Shown: piece by piece, positions 17,402-25,341 of the stretch
Layout: the number at the start of each line of letters is the position of its first letter
Position numbering within the stretch: the first letter of the stretch is position 1
Assembly: GCA_040217155.1 (NCBI GenBank)
Contig: JAVJNS010000004.1
Span: 124,001-188,000 of the forward strand
Length of the DNA: 64,000 bases
Reading direction: 5' to 3'
Source: Pelagibius sp040217155
GTDB lineage: Bacteria > Pseudomonadota > Alphaproteobacteria > Kiloniellales > Kiloniellaceae
Notes under the pieces: generated by a model
Databases searched by the model: none
What the model was told of the DNA's origin: nothing
What the model saw: the letters and a program-made list of their open reading frames with translations, nothing else
Made by a program: the position numbers and the translations under genes

Positions 17402-17908
17402 TCAGGTCAGGGCCTGCACGAGAATTTCGACCGGGCCCTTGGGAAAGCGCTTCTGGAACAGGATGATGAACACCCCGAACGCGACCGCGGCCATGACCAC
17501 GGCGGCGGCGAGGTAGACGACCGGCCGACGGGCACCGCCGAGCAACATCATCGAGCCGGCCATGAAGGCGAAGGTGGTCAGCGTGAAACCGAGCCACGGC
17601 ATGACGATGAGATAGCCGAGACTGAGCGCCATAAAGCCCAGACGCTTGGGCAGGATGTCGTAAGGCCCGAAGAGGTTGGAGGCGCCCAGTGTCGCCCGCC
17701 CGGTGAGGACCTCGCGCAGGGCATAGCCGATGAAAAGCAGTACCAGAACGATCAGGACCGAGCCGACCATGTAGGCGTTCAGCTTGGCCGTCCAAGGCGA
17801 ATCGATGACGGTGCTGATGTAGTAAAGAGTGAAGCTCAGAGCCAGAACGGGGATGACCAACTCACCGCCGATCTGGCGCCTTTCGCCGCTTTCCTGCGTC
17901 GACGCCAT
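17402..17908 (-). CDS. tctB: Tripartite tricarboxylate transporter small permease TctB
   Basis: A 168-residue membrane protein with four hydrophobic segments (about residues 18-36, 48-66 IVLVLLFIGYALREVL, 95-130 and 138-158 AAAVVMAAVAFGVFII), the size and topology of TctB. The C-terminal FQKRFPKGPVEILVQALT is typical of the family. It lies between tctC and tctA, 1 base from the latter. A stem-loop in the 135-base gap after tctC probably lowers its expression relative to the binding protein. Confidence 0.92.
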   Translation of the reverse strand: MASTQESGERRQIGGELVIPVLALSFTLYYISTVIDSPWTAKLNAYMVGSVLIVLVLLFIGYALREVLTGRATLGASNLFGPYDILPKRLGFMALSLGYLIVMPWLGFTLTTFAFMAGSMMLLGGARRPVVYLAAAVVMAAVAFGVFIILFQKRFPKGPVEILVQALT

Positions 17909-17991
17909 TCTCAGACTATCCTGTTGTATTTCACCGGGAGGCGGCCTCCATCCAAGGTGGCGGCTCCGCAGAGATCATTGAGTGAGAACGA

Positions 17992-18017
17992 GGGCTGAAG
18001 GTCCTCACCTCCAGCCC
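17992..18017 (-). terminator. Intercistronic stem-loop between tctC and tctB
   Basis: An 11-base-pair stem with one A-C mismatch (GGGCTGAAGGT against ACCTCCAGCCC) and a 4-base loop lies about 26 bases downstream of the tctC stop. No T run follows, so it may act as an mRNA stabiliser or partial terminator that keeps binding-protein mRNA more abundant than the permease part. That role is known for many binding-protein operons and inferred here. Confidence 0.6.
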
Positions 18018-18043
18018 CCGCAGAGCCGATAATCCGAAGCAGG

Positions 18044-19072
18044 TTAGCTGCCGGTCAGGTACGACTTGTACTTCGCCCCCAGTTCCAACATGGCCTGCTT
18101 GAACTTGGCGCACTCCTCGACGCCACCGTAGTTGACGTACTCCCAGTGACCCTTGGACTTGATGACCGAGGCCTTGTATTCGGGATCGTCGAAGACCTTC
18201 TTGAAGGTCGACTGCAGCATCTCGAAGCGGTCGGGATACTTGTCGACCGCGGCCTTATGGATGCCGAAGGCGCGCGCCGAAAGCATCGGCGGCAGGTTGG
18301 TGCCGTAAACCTCGTTCATGGTCGGAGCGTTGTCGAGTGCCTCGCCGAGAACGTTCTTGTCGCTGAACACCAACAAGGTGCGCACCGCGTCGCCGGCGGC
18401 CGCGACGGTGCCGGAGGTCAGCACCGAGAAGTCAACTTCGCCGGTCACCGCGCCGGCGACGGTCTTCTTGCCGCCGGACAGCGGGATCAAGGTGACCTCG
18501 ATGCCGGTTTCCTCCGCCAGCGCCAGCATGCCGATGGAGGCCGGATGGGCGAGACGGCTGGTGCCGACATTCAGCTTGCGCTTCTTACCTTCGGCGATGA
18601 TGTCATCGAGGCTCTGGAACTTGCTTTCCGCGCCGACGAAGAGGCAGCCCGGATCGGTGTCGACACGGCCCCAATAGATATAGTCGTCGATGTTGAAACT
18701 GGGTTCCTTGACCACCCAGTTCAGCACCTCCGGCCCCATGTTGCCGAAGATCAGGCTATAGGCGTCGGGCTCGTATTTGCCCATGTAGACCTCGTAGCCG
18801 ACGCGGCCGGAAGCGCCCGGGAAGAAGCCCGGCTCGAAGTTCGTATCGAGGTATTTTTTCCAGATCGCCGTGAAGGCGCGCAGGTTGCGGTCGGCGCCGC
18901 CGCCTTCGCGAGTCGGCACGATGACGTCGATATTGCGATCCGGATAGCCCGCCGCGAAGGCGCGCGAAACCAAGCCGGCGCTGCTACCTACGACTGCGGC
19001 CGCGGCGCCCGCTTTCAGCAGGACCCGCCGTGAAACGCTTGAGACCAATGAATTCCGCTGTGAGTTGGACAT
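18044..19072 (-). CDS. tctC: Tripartite tricarboxylate transporter substrate-binding protein TctC, Tat-type signal
   Basis: A 342-residue periplasmic solute receptor, first gene of the operon. The start at MSNSQRNSLVSSVSRR puts a twin-arginine-like SRRVLLKAG in front of a hydrophobic stretch and an AFA-AGYP cleavage site. Most TctC proteins use Sec, so the Tat-like leader is notable. The mature domain starts PDRNIDVIVPTREGGGADRN, the family motif IxxIVPxxxGGGxD. YLDTNFEPGFFPGASGRVGYE and FGNMGPEVLNW also match. The substrate is unknown. Confidence 0.93.
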   Translation of the reverse strand: MSNSQRNSLVSSVSRRVLLKAGAAAAVVGSSAGLVSRAFAAGYPDRNIDVIVPTREGGGADRNLRAFTAIWKKYLDTNFEPGFFPGASGRVGYEVYMGKYEPDAYSLIFGNMGPEVLNWVVKEPSFNIDDYIYWGRVDTDPGCLFVGAESKFQSLDDIIAEGKKRKLNVGTSRLAHPASIGMLALAEETGIEVTLIPLSGGKKTVAGAVTGEVDFSVLTSGTVAAAGDAVRTLLVFSDKNVLGEALDNAPTMNEVYGTNLPPMLSARAFGIHKAAVDKYPDRFEMLQSTFKKVFDDPEYKASVIKSKGHWEYVNYGGVEECAKFKQAMLELGAKYKSYLTGS

Positions 19073-19177
19073 GGCTGCTTGCCTCCTCCCAAAGGCTTTT
19101 TTCTGGCCGGGCGTCCCGGCCGGGTGTGGCGGTAAATCCACCGTTATTGGTTAAAGCTTCGACTATCTTGAAAAATA

Positions 19178-19191
19178 AGTCAAATATGACT
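19178..19191. promoter_or_regulatory. AT-rich inverted repeat upstream of tctC
   Basis: AGTCAAATATGACT is an inverted repeat with 5-base arms AGTCA/TGACT and a 4-base centre, about 106 bases upstream of tctC in AT-rich DNA. On the minus strand it contains a TTGACT hexamer usable as a -35 element, although no good -10 at correct spacing is clear. It could be a promoter element or a second regulator site. Confidence 0.4.
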
Positions 19192-19213
19192 TTTTCCAGG
19201 CATCATTTGCGCC

Positions 19214-19250
19214 AATTGGTCAACCAATTTGCCCGCTTTGGCTTTACCAA
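19214..19250. promoter_or_regulatory. Tandem GntR/FadR-type operators upstream of the tct operon
   Basis: AATTGGTCAACCAATT (19214-19229) is a perfect palindrome with 7-base arms. It closely resembles the AATTGGT-n-ACCAATT sites of FadR/PdhR/LldR-type GntR regulators, with a 2-base instead of 3-base centre. A second site, TTGGCTTTACCAA (19238-19250), fits TTGGT-N3-ACCAA with one mismatch. No GntR gene is in the window, so the regulator would act from elsewhere. The sites lie in the gap before tctC and point to substrate-responsive control. Confidence 0.65.
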
Positions 19251-19311
19251 TTTAGTCCCGCGGACCGGTGATCGGGCAGTACAAGGATGCTCAGAAACAG
19301 TACCGGGATGC

Positions 19312-20070
19312 TCAGAACAGGTCGAGCAGTGACAGGCCCTCATAGAGCAGCCGTAGTGCCAGCACGGAGAGTAGCACCGCCAAGACCCGGTGAAAGGTCT
19401 TGTCGTCCATCTTCACCAGGACGTGTTTGCCGATCACGGTGCCGAAGAAACCGCTCAGCACCATGGCAACGACCAGCCCGGCGTAAGGTCCGTAGTTGAA
19501 GCCCAGCAGACCGAAAGCAACGACCTTGATGGCGTGCTGCGCCACCATGCAGGCGGAATGCGTGGCGACGTGCTCCAGTCTGCCAAAGCGCATGGACTTC
19601 ACCATGGCCGAAACGAAGCTCCCGGTGGCGCCGAAGAACATGGTGAGGAAACTGGAGAAGACGCCGGTGACAATCACTTTGAAGCGGCCGGCCGCGGCGA
19701 CGGGCGGCGCCCAGACCGACCAAAGAATGAAGCAGGCAAGTCCAATATTGAGAACCGCGGGCGGCAATTGTACCGCCGTCAATCCGCCGAGGGCCGCGCC
19801 GATCAGGCTGCCGATGCAAAACAGCAGGATGACCCGCCACTTGACGCCGCGGATCATGATGGCGGCACGCCCGGCGTTGGAGCCGATCTGCACGACACCG
19901 TGAATCGGGATCAGCGCCTGCGCCGGCATCAGCACCGCCATGACGGCGATGAGAACGATGCCGCCGCCGATGCCCGCGGCGGCTGTCAGGAAGGATGTCG
20001 CCGCGCTCAGCGCGATCAAGGCCGCGGCAGCGGCCAGTCCGACGTCGGCGGGCACCAGCCATTCGATCAT
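19312..20070 (-). CDS. TauE/SafE-family (DUF81) permease, sulfite/anion exporter family
   Basis: A 252-residue membrane protein with about eight helices in two halves. The N-terminal half carries AAAGIGGGIVLIAVMAVLMP followed by LIPIHGVVQIGSNAGRA, the TauE/SafE signature. The second half repeats the theme with FFGATGSFVSAMVK. Members move sulfite, sulfoacetate or other sulfur and organic anions; the substrate here is not shown. It lies downstream of, and on the same strand as, the aminotransferase gene, with 58 bases between. The ETHE1-like protein 6 kb away would produce sulfite, a weak link. Confidence 0.87.
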   Translation of the reverse strand: MIEWLVPADVGLAAAAALIALSAATSFLTAAAGIGGGIVLIAVMAVLMPAQALIPIHGVVQIGSNAGRAAIMIRGVKWRVILLFCIGSLIGAALGGLTAVQLPPAVLNIGLACFILWSVWAPPVAAAGRFKVIVTGVFSSFLTMFFGATGSFVSAMVKSMRFGRLEHVATHSACMVAQHAIKVVAFGLLGFNYGPYAGLVVAMVLSGFFGTVIGKHVLVKMDDKTFHRVLAVLLSVLALRLLYEGLSLLDLF

Positions 20071-20128
20071 CCTGACCCCGCAGCGGAAAAGTGATCATCC
20101 GGACCGTCGTGCCGGCGGTCGATAGGCA

Positions 20129-21322
20129 TCAAACCGGGGCCAGCTCCACAATGGCGTTCTGGAAGGCCGGCAAGGCGCGCTCGACCATATCGTCGGTGGC
20201 GGTCAAGCAGACCCTGAAATGCTCCGGCGTCTGCAGCACGCTGCCCGGCATGACGAAGACGTCGCGATCGGCGAGCAGATTGAAGAAGCGATCGCCGTCG
20301 CCGCCGGGAACCCGCCCGAAAAGATAGAAAGTGCCCTCCGGCTGAACGAAGTCATAGCCCCATTGGCCCAGGGCGCCACACATGCGGTCGCGCCGCCGGG
20401 TCAGTGCCGCGATGTCGATGGTGAGGTTTTCGAGATCGGGAATGGCATGCTGCATCAGGGCGCTGGCAAAGCCCCAGCCCAGCGATACCTGGGTGGTGAA
20501 GAAGGCCTCGCGCAGGGCCTTACGGTCGTCCATCGGCATCAGCGGAGACACGGCCAGATAGCCGATGCGCTGGCCGGGCGCGAGCAAGACTTTGCCGTAG
20601 CTGTAGTCGATCAGGGACCAGGGATAGACCGCCGCCGGACTGACGAAGGGCAAGCCGTCGAAGCGTATGCGCCGGTAGGGCTCGTCGGACAGCAGGAAGA
20701 TGCGCCGCCCGATGCGCGCCGAGGCACGCTCAAGCAGCTCGGCGAGGGCTTCCAACTGGTCGCGCGGATAGATCCGGCCGGTCGGATTGTGCGGCGAGTT
20801 CACCACGACGATGCGCGTGCGCGGCCCGATCGCCGCATCGATGGCGGCAAGATCCAGATCGAAGGTCTGGGGGTCAAGCGGCACCTTCACCTCTACGGTG
20901 TCGGAGGCGCTCAGGACCGAGCCGTAGCAGAACCAGCCGGGCAACGGCACGATGACTTCGTCGCCGGCCTCCAGCAGCAGCCGGAAGGCCAGGGCAATCG
21001 CGCCAAAGGCCCCCGCCGTCATGGCGATGTCCTCGGGCTCGAAGGCCAGGCCGAGTTCGCGCGACAGGCTGTCCGCCAGAAACGCGCAGGGTTCCGCCTC
21101 GTTCGCCTTGTAGGCGTACCAGCTGTTGGCTTGAGGATCGGCGTGCTGGTGAATGGCGTCGACCAGTCCGGCCAGCGGAAACTCCTGGGGGTTGCCGAAG
21201 GTGAAATCGCAGATCGACGGATTGCCCCGGCGTTCGCCATAGCGCGAGGTAAAAAAGAAATCCTGGACCACTGCCATGCTTTCCTTGGCAGCGAGGGCGT
21301 TTCTGGAGACGGCACCGCTCAT
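20129..21322 (-). CDS. PLP-dependent class I/II aminotransferase
   Basis: A 397-residue fold-type I aminotransferase. NSPHNPTGRIYP (substrate and PLP contact), LSDEPYRRIRF (Asp that contacts the PLP ring nitrogen), SYGKVLLAPGQRIGYLA (Schiff-base Lys and phosphate-binding Arg) and C-terminal FRVCLTATDDMVERALP are in the expected order. The start at MSGAVSRNALAAKESM agrees with family length; 62 more in-frame codons upstream are Arg-rich and improbable. It may act on aspartate, aromatic or branched substrates. Divergent from the sua5 gene. Confidence 0.9.
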   Translation of the reverse strand: MSGAVSRNALAAKESMAVVQDFFFTSRYGERRGNPSICDFTFGNPQEFPLAGLVDAIHQHADPQANSWYAYKANEAEPCAFLADSLSRELGLAFEPEDIAMTAGAFGAIALAFRLLLEAGDEVIVPLPGWFCYGSVLSASDTVEVKVPLDPQTFDLDLAAIDAAIGPRTRIVVVNSPHNPTGRIYPRDQLEALAELLERASARIGRRIFLLSDEPYRRIRFDGLPFVSPAAVYPWSLIDYSYGKVLLAPGQRIGYLAVSPLMPMDDRKALREAFFTTQVSLGWGFASALMQHAIPDLENLTIDIAALTRRRDRMCGALGQWGYDFVQPEGTFYLFGRVPGGDGDRFFNLLADRDVFVMPGSVLQTPEHFRVCLTATDDMVERALPAFQNAIVELAPV

Positions 21323-21538
21323 GACTTTTCCTCTCGATTGGGCCTCGCGACGGCCGTCGATCCAACGCGGCTCAGCCGCAGATCGACAGTCCGGCAGCCA
21401 GGAGCGAGACCTGCGGCGACTCTCGCAAAAACGCGACCCCATAGCTTCTATCCGCCCGGATGGCCTCTGTCGAGGGCGCCGGGCAGGAGCCAAGAGAACC
21501 GGATGCAATTTTCGGGGAAGCCACTAGACTGCGCCGCC

Positions 21539-22558
21539 ATGGCGACGAAACACTCATCGCGGCGCAGGCAAATGGCGCCACAGATTCTGCCGCCGGACGC
21601 CGCCGCCTATGCCCGCGCGGCGGCCGTGCTGCGCGACGGCGGCCTCGTCGCCTTTCCCACCGAAACCGTTTACGGGCTCGGCGCCGATGCCACTTCCGAC
21701 GCCGCCGTGGCGGCGATCTTCGTGGCCAAGCGCAGACCCCAATTCAACCCCTTGATCATCCACTTTACCGGCGTCGAAGCCGCTGCCGCCGAGGTGGCTT
21801 TCGACGAGCGCGCCCGGGCCGTCGCCGAAACTCTCTGGCCGGGGCCTCTCACCCTGGTGCTGCCGCGCCGGCCCGACAGCCGCATCTCCCTGCTGTGCGG
21901 CGCCGGCCTCGACAGCCAGGCGGTGCGGATACCAGCCCATCCCATCGCGCAGCGCCTGCTGGCCGAGACCGGGCGCCCTCTCGCGGGCCCCAGCGCCAAT
22001 GCCTCCGGGCGCATCAGTCCGACCACAGCGGGCCATGTCGCCGCCTCGCTCGGCGCGGCCGTGCCGCTGATCCTCGATGGTGGCGCCTGCGGTGTCGGGC
22101 TGGAGTCGACCGTGCTCGATCTCTCCGGCGCGATCCCCACGATCCTCCGCCCGGGCGCCATTACTATGCAAGACCTGACCCCGATATTGGGTGAGGTCAT
22201 GGTGTTTGACGGCCAGACCGATGCCGCCGAGTCCGAAGGCTTGAAAGGGCCGGGGCTGCTAAGCAGTCACTACGCGCCAAGCCACCCGGTGCGGCTCTGT
22301 GCCCGGAATGCTGGGCCTGACGAAGCGCTCCTCGCCTTCGGTCCGGAAGTCCCGGCGGGTGCCGCCGAGACTCTGAACCTCAGTCCCGGCGGCGATCTGA
22401 CCGAGGCGGCGGCCCATCTCTTCGCCTTTTTGCATCGTCTCGATGCCGGCGACTTCGCCGCCATCGCCGTCATGCCGATCCCTGAGAAGGGCCTGGGCGC
22501 CGCCATCAACGACCGCCTGCGCCGTGCCGCCGCGCCAAGAGATGGCAATAGCGCATGA
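21539..22558 (+). CDS. Threonylcarbamoyl-AMP synthase (Sua5/TsaC), long form
   Basis: Makes L-threonylcarbamoyl-AMP from threonine, bicarbonate and ATP for the t6A modification of ANN-decoding tRNAs. The YrdC core shows GGLVAFPTETVYGLGADA, AKRRPQFNPLIIHF, AEVAFDERARAVAETLWPGP and GPSANASGRISPTTAGHV. A C-terminal Sua5 domain (PGLLSSHYAPSHPVRL onward) follows, giving 339 residues. The first ATG (MATKHSS) is used here; MAPQILPP, 11 codons later, is equally possible. It is in-frame open far upstream, but that extension overlaps the opposing aminotransferase gene and is not coding. Confidence 0.93.
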   Translation: MATKHSSRRRQMAPQILPPDAAAYARAAAVLRDGGLVAFPTETVYGLGADATSDAAVAAIFVAKRRPQFNPLIIHFTGVEAAAAEVAFDERARAVAETLWPGPLTLVLPRRPDSRISLLCGAGLDSQAVRIPAHPIAQRLLAETGRPLAGPSANASGRISPTTAGHVAASLGAAVPLILDGGACGVGLESTVLDLSGAIPTILRPGAITMQDLTPILGEVMVFDGQTDAAESEGLKGPGLLSSHYAPSHPVRLCARNAGPDEALLAFGPEVPAGAAETLNLSPGGDLTEAAAHLFAFLHRLDAGDFAAIAVMPIPEKGLGAAINDRLRRAAAPRDGNSA

Positions 22559-22609
22559 TCGGGGCCGCTGGACTCGCCAGAACGACTCACGATCACTAGA
22601 TTCGTGCCC

Positions 22610-24052
22610 ATGGATGCTCGTGCCCCCAAGACCGCCGACATGGACGCCCTGAAGCAAGCCCTCATCGACGCGCTGGGCGGCAAGGCCGTGATCGACGCAC
22701 CGGACGACCTAGCCCCTTTCCTGGCCGAGCAGCGCGGGCGCTACCAGGGTCAGGCCCCCTTCGCCATCCGCCCGGCAGATTCCAAGGGCGTCGCCGCGGC
22801 GGTGAAGCTGTGCCGCGAGGCCGGGGTGGCCATCGTACCGCAGGGCGGCAATACCGGCTTGGTCGCCGGCGCCGTGCCCTTCGCCGAAGACAACGCGGTG
22901 CTGTTGAACCTCGGGCGCCTGAACCGTATCCGCGGTGTCGATGCCACCGACTACTCGATCACCGTCGAGGCCGGCTGTATCCTGCAGCAGGTGCAGGCCG
23001 CCGCCGAGCAGGCCGACCGCCTCTTTCCCTTGAGCCTCGGCGCCGAAGGCTCCTGCCAGATCGGCGGCAACCTTTCGACCAACGCCGGCGGCGTCCACGT
23101 GCTGCGCTATGGCAACGCCCGCGATCTCGTGCTCGGGCTGGAGGTCGTCTTGCCGGACGGACGCATCTGGAACGGTCTGCGCGCCCTGCGCAAGGACAAC
23201 ACCGGCTACGCGCTGAAGCACCTCTTCGTCGGCGCCGAGGGCACCCTGGGCATCATCACCGCGGCCTGTCTGAAACTGTTTCCCAGACCGGCGGAAACCG
23301 AGGTCGCCTTCGTCGCCTTGCGCGACCCCGCGGCGGCGGTAGAACTGCTGGGCCGCGCCCGTGCCGCCACCGGCGACCGGGTCAATGCCTTCGAACTGAT
23401 TCCGCGCATCGGCCTCGACTTCGCCCTGAAACACGTCGAAGGCATCGAGGACCCGCTGGCCGAACGCAGCGGCTGGTACGCGCTGGTCGAACTGGCCTCA
23501 GGGCGCGCCGACGGCAGCCTGCGCGAGAGCCTGGAAGAGTTCCTCGCCGCCGCCATCGAAGACGGTCTGGTGAGCGACGCGGCGCTGGCCGCCAATGCCC
23601 GCCAGGCCGGCGCCTTCTGGGCGATTCGCGAAGGCATCGTCGAGGCGCAGAAGTTCGAAGGCGGCTCGATCAAGCACGACATCTCGGTCGCCGTCTCCAA
23701 GACACCCGAGTTCATCTCCCGCGCCCTGCAGCTGGTCGAGGAGATGGTGCCCGGCATCCGCGCCGTCCCCTTCGGCCATGTCGGCGACGGCAACATCCAC
23801 TTCAACCTCACCCAGCCGGAGGGCGCCGATCGCGAGGCCTATCTCGCGCGCTGGGACGAGGTGAACGAGGCAGTTCATGAGCTTGTCGTCGGCATGGGCG
23901 GCTCGATCTCCGCCGAGCACGGCATCGGTCACATGAAAACGGCGGAGAACGCGCGCTTCAAGTCAGACGTCGAGCTCGATCTCATGCGCCGGGTAAAGCG
24001 GGCCTTGGATCCGGAAAACCTGATGAACCCCGGCAAGGTTATCGCGCCTTGA
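22610..24052 (+). CDS. FAD-binding oxidoreductase, D-2-hydroxyacid (2-hydroxyglutarate/lactate) dehydrogenase-like
   Basis: About 480 residues of the VAO/PCMH flavoprotein family. The FAD domain has VPQGGNTGLVAGAVP and AEGSCQIGGNLSTNAGG. The C-terminal FAD-oxidase domain has PFGHVGDGNIHFNL (His residues of the metal site) and SAEHGIGHMK. This layout matches D-2-hydroxyglutarate dehydrogenase and D-lactate dehydrogenase homologues. The start ATG (MDARAPKT) is preceded by an in-frame GTG; a later ATG (MDALKQ) is possible. Its 3' end overlaps the convergent EamA gene by 14 bases. The substrate is uncertain. Confidence 0.9.
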   Translation: MDARAPKTADMDALKQALIDALGGKAVIDAPDDLAPFLAEQRGRYQGQAPFAIRPADSKGVAAAVKLCREAGVAIVPQGGNTGLVAGAVPFAEDNAVLLNLGRLNRIRGVDATDYSITVEAGCILQQVQAAAEQADRLFPLSLGAEGSCQIGGNLSTNAGGVHVLRYGNARDLVLGLEVVLPDGRIWNGLRALRKDNTGYALKHLFVGAEGTLGIITAACLKLFPRPAETEVAFVALRDPAAAVELLGRARAATGDRVNAFELIPRIGLDFALKHVEGIEDPLAERSGWYALVELASGRADGSLRESLEEFLAAAIEDGLVSDAALAANARQAGAFWAIREGIVEAQKFEGGSIKHDISVAVSKTPEFISRALQLVEEMVPGIRAVPFGHVGDGNIHFNLTQPEGADREAYLARWDEVNEAVHELVVGMGGSISAEHGIGHMKTAENARFKSDVELDLMRRVKRALDPENLMNPGKVIAP

Positions 24053-24983
24053 CCGCCTGCCCCACCGGGGCCGTGGTCGCCAGCAGGATGCCGCCGACAA
24101 TGGCGGCGATCCCGACGGCGTGATACGCCTGCAGCCGCTCGCCGAGGAACACGAAGGCGAGCAGTGCGGCAAAGGCCGGCACCAGATGCAGAAAGAGGCC
24201 GCCTTTGTTGGGGCCCAGCACCTCGATGCCGCGATTGAAACAGAAGAACGCCAGCAATGACGCAAAGACCACCACATAGGCGATGGCCAGAAGTGATTCC
24301 CGGGTCACCGGCATGACGCGGACCGTGGCGGCCTCCCACAGATAGACGGGCAGGAGAAAGGCGACCGCCATCACCATGGTGGCGGCCAGCAGCGACTGCG
24401 GGTGCAGGCCCGGCGGGCGCCGCTTCACCAGAACGGTGTACAGGGACCAGGCGAAGACGGCGACCAGCATGATGAGGTCGCCCTTGTTGAAGCTCAGCAC
24501 CAGAAGCTGGGCGAGGTCGCCGCGGGTTACCACCACCGCCACCCCGACCAGCGAGATCACCGTCGCCAGCACGATGCGCAGAGTGATCGGCTCGCGGTAG
24601 AGCGCCCAGGACAGCACCGGCACCAGCACCGGGCAGATCGCCACCAGCAGCGCCGCGTTGGTCGCCGTGGTGTAGTTCACCGACAGATAGAGCGAGGTGT
24701 GGAATGCCGCCATGCCGAAGAAGGCGAGCGCCGCCAGCGCCCGCCAGTGGCGGCGCACCTCCGGCCAGTCGCGCCGCAACCGGGGCCAGGCGAAAGGCAG
24801 CAGGATCGCGAGTGCCAGCACCCAGCGCCAGAAACTGAGACCCACCGGCGGGACTTCCGCGTGGACCAGCCGGCCGATGAAGATATTGCCGCCCCAGCAG
24901 GCCGAGGAGATCGTGAGGAACAGGGCGGCGGCCCGAGGCGAGGCCGTGCCGCCCAGCTGTTCGTCGGGCTTGAAAAATGACAT
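24039..24983 (-). CDS. EamA/DMT-family transporter (RhaT-like exporter)
   Basis: A 314-residue inner-membrane protein with ten helices arranged as two EamA repeats. Repeat 1 starts with FLTISSACWGGNIFIGRLV and includes HTSLYLSVNYTTATNAALL with PVLVPVLSW. Repeat 2 includes VVFASLLAFFCFNRGIEVLG and FLHLVPAFAALLAFVFLGE. The N-terminal 30 residues are soluble. DMT proteins of this type mostly export amino acids or metabolites; the substrate is not shown. Confidence 0.92.
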   Translation of the reverse strand: MSFFKPDEQLGGTASPRAAALFLTISSACWGGNIFIGRLVHAEVPPVGLSFWRWVLALAILLPFAWPRLRRDWPEVRRHWRALAALAFFGMAAFHTSLYLSVNYTTATNAALLVAICPVLVPVLSWALYREPITLRIVLATVISLVGVAVVVTRGDLAQLLVLSFNKGDLIMLVAVFAWSLYTVLVKRRPPGLHPQSLLAATMVMAVAFLLPVYLWEAATVRVMPVTRESLLAIAYVVVFASLLAFFCFNRGIEVLGPNKGGLFLHLVPAFAALLAFVFLGERLQAYHAVGIAAIVGGILLATTAPVGQAVKAR

Positions 24984-25003
24984 GGAATCTCCGGGACGCA
25001 GGC

Positions 25004-25177
25004 CTAGTCGAGCTTCTTGCCGTCAAGATCGCGTTCCAGCTTCGCTTTGTCGGCCTCGACTTTCCGGCGCTCGCCCTTGGTGCGGCCAAACTTGGTCCGA
25101 TTGGCCTCGGCACGCGCCTCTTTCTCGGCGCGTGCCCGGCGCTTCTTCGCCTGCCGCAGATTGACGGTCTCGCTCAT
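25004..25177 (-). CDS. DUF4169-family small basic protein
   Basis: A 57-residue protein beginning MSETVNLRQAKKRRARAEKE and containing NRTKFGRTKGERRKVEADKA, the highly conserved DUF4169 pattern seen across alphaproteobacteria. It is almost entirely charged and predicted to be one long helix. Its function is unknown. It lies on the same strand between the EamA gene and a secreted hydrolase gene. Confidence 0.88.
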   Translation of the reverse strand: MSETVNLRQAKKRRARAEKEARAEANRTKFGRTKGERRKVEADKAKLERDLDGKKLD

Positions 25178-25273
25178 GCCGGGATGTTAGGCGATTGTGG
25201 CCGCGCCACCAAGGCGCCATCCCGCCACAGCATCGCTTGCTGAAGACCGCATCTCTAACTGAAGACGGCCGAA

Positions 25274-25303
25274 GGAGGCCGCCCCGTTGCGGGGACGGCC
25301 TCC
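25274..25303. terminator. GC-rich stem-loop downstream of the dehalogenase-like gene
   Basis: GGAGGCCG pairs with CGGCCTCC, and the inner CCCCG/CGGGG extends the stem, making a hairpin of about 12 pairs. It lies 40 bases after the stop of the minus-strand hydrolase gene and before the DUF4169 gene. No clear T run follows on either strand. Confidence 0.6.
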
Positions 25304-25308
25304 GCGCA

Positions 25309-25339
25309 CTGCCGGCCGACGGGGGGCTTTGGCCGGCAG
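25309..25339. terminator. Second stem-loop next to the hydrolase stop codon
   Basis: CTGCCGGCC (25309-25317) pairs exactly with GGCCGGCAG (25331-25339), a 9-base-pair stem with a 13-base loop, placed immediately after the stop codon of the minus-strand hydrolase gene. With the neighbouring stem-loop it likely forms a double terminator. Confidence 0.55.
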
Positions 25340-25341
25340 CC

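Noticed and set aside
20219..21538. In-frame upstream extension of the Sua5 gene by 440 codons.
   Set aside because: It runs antisense across the aminotransferase gene and has no family match; the Sua5 family starts at the ATG I used.
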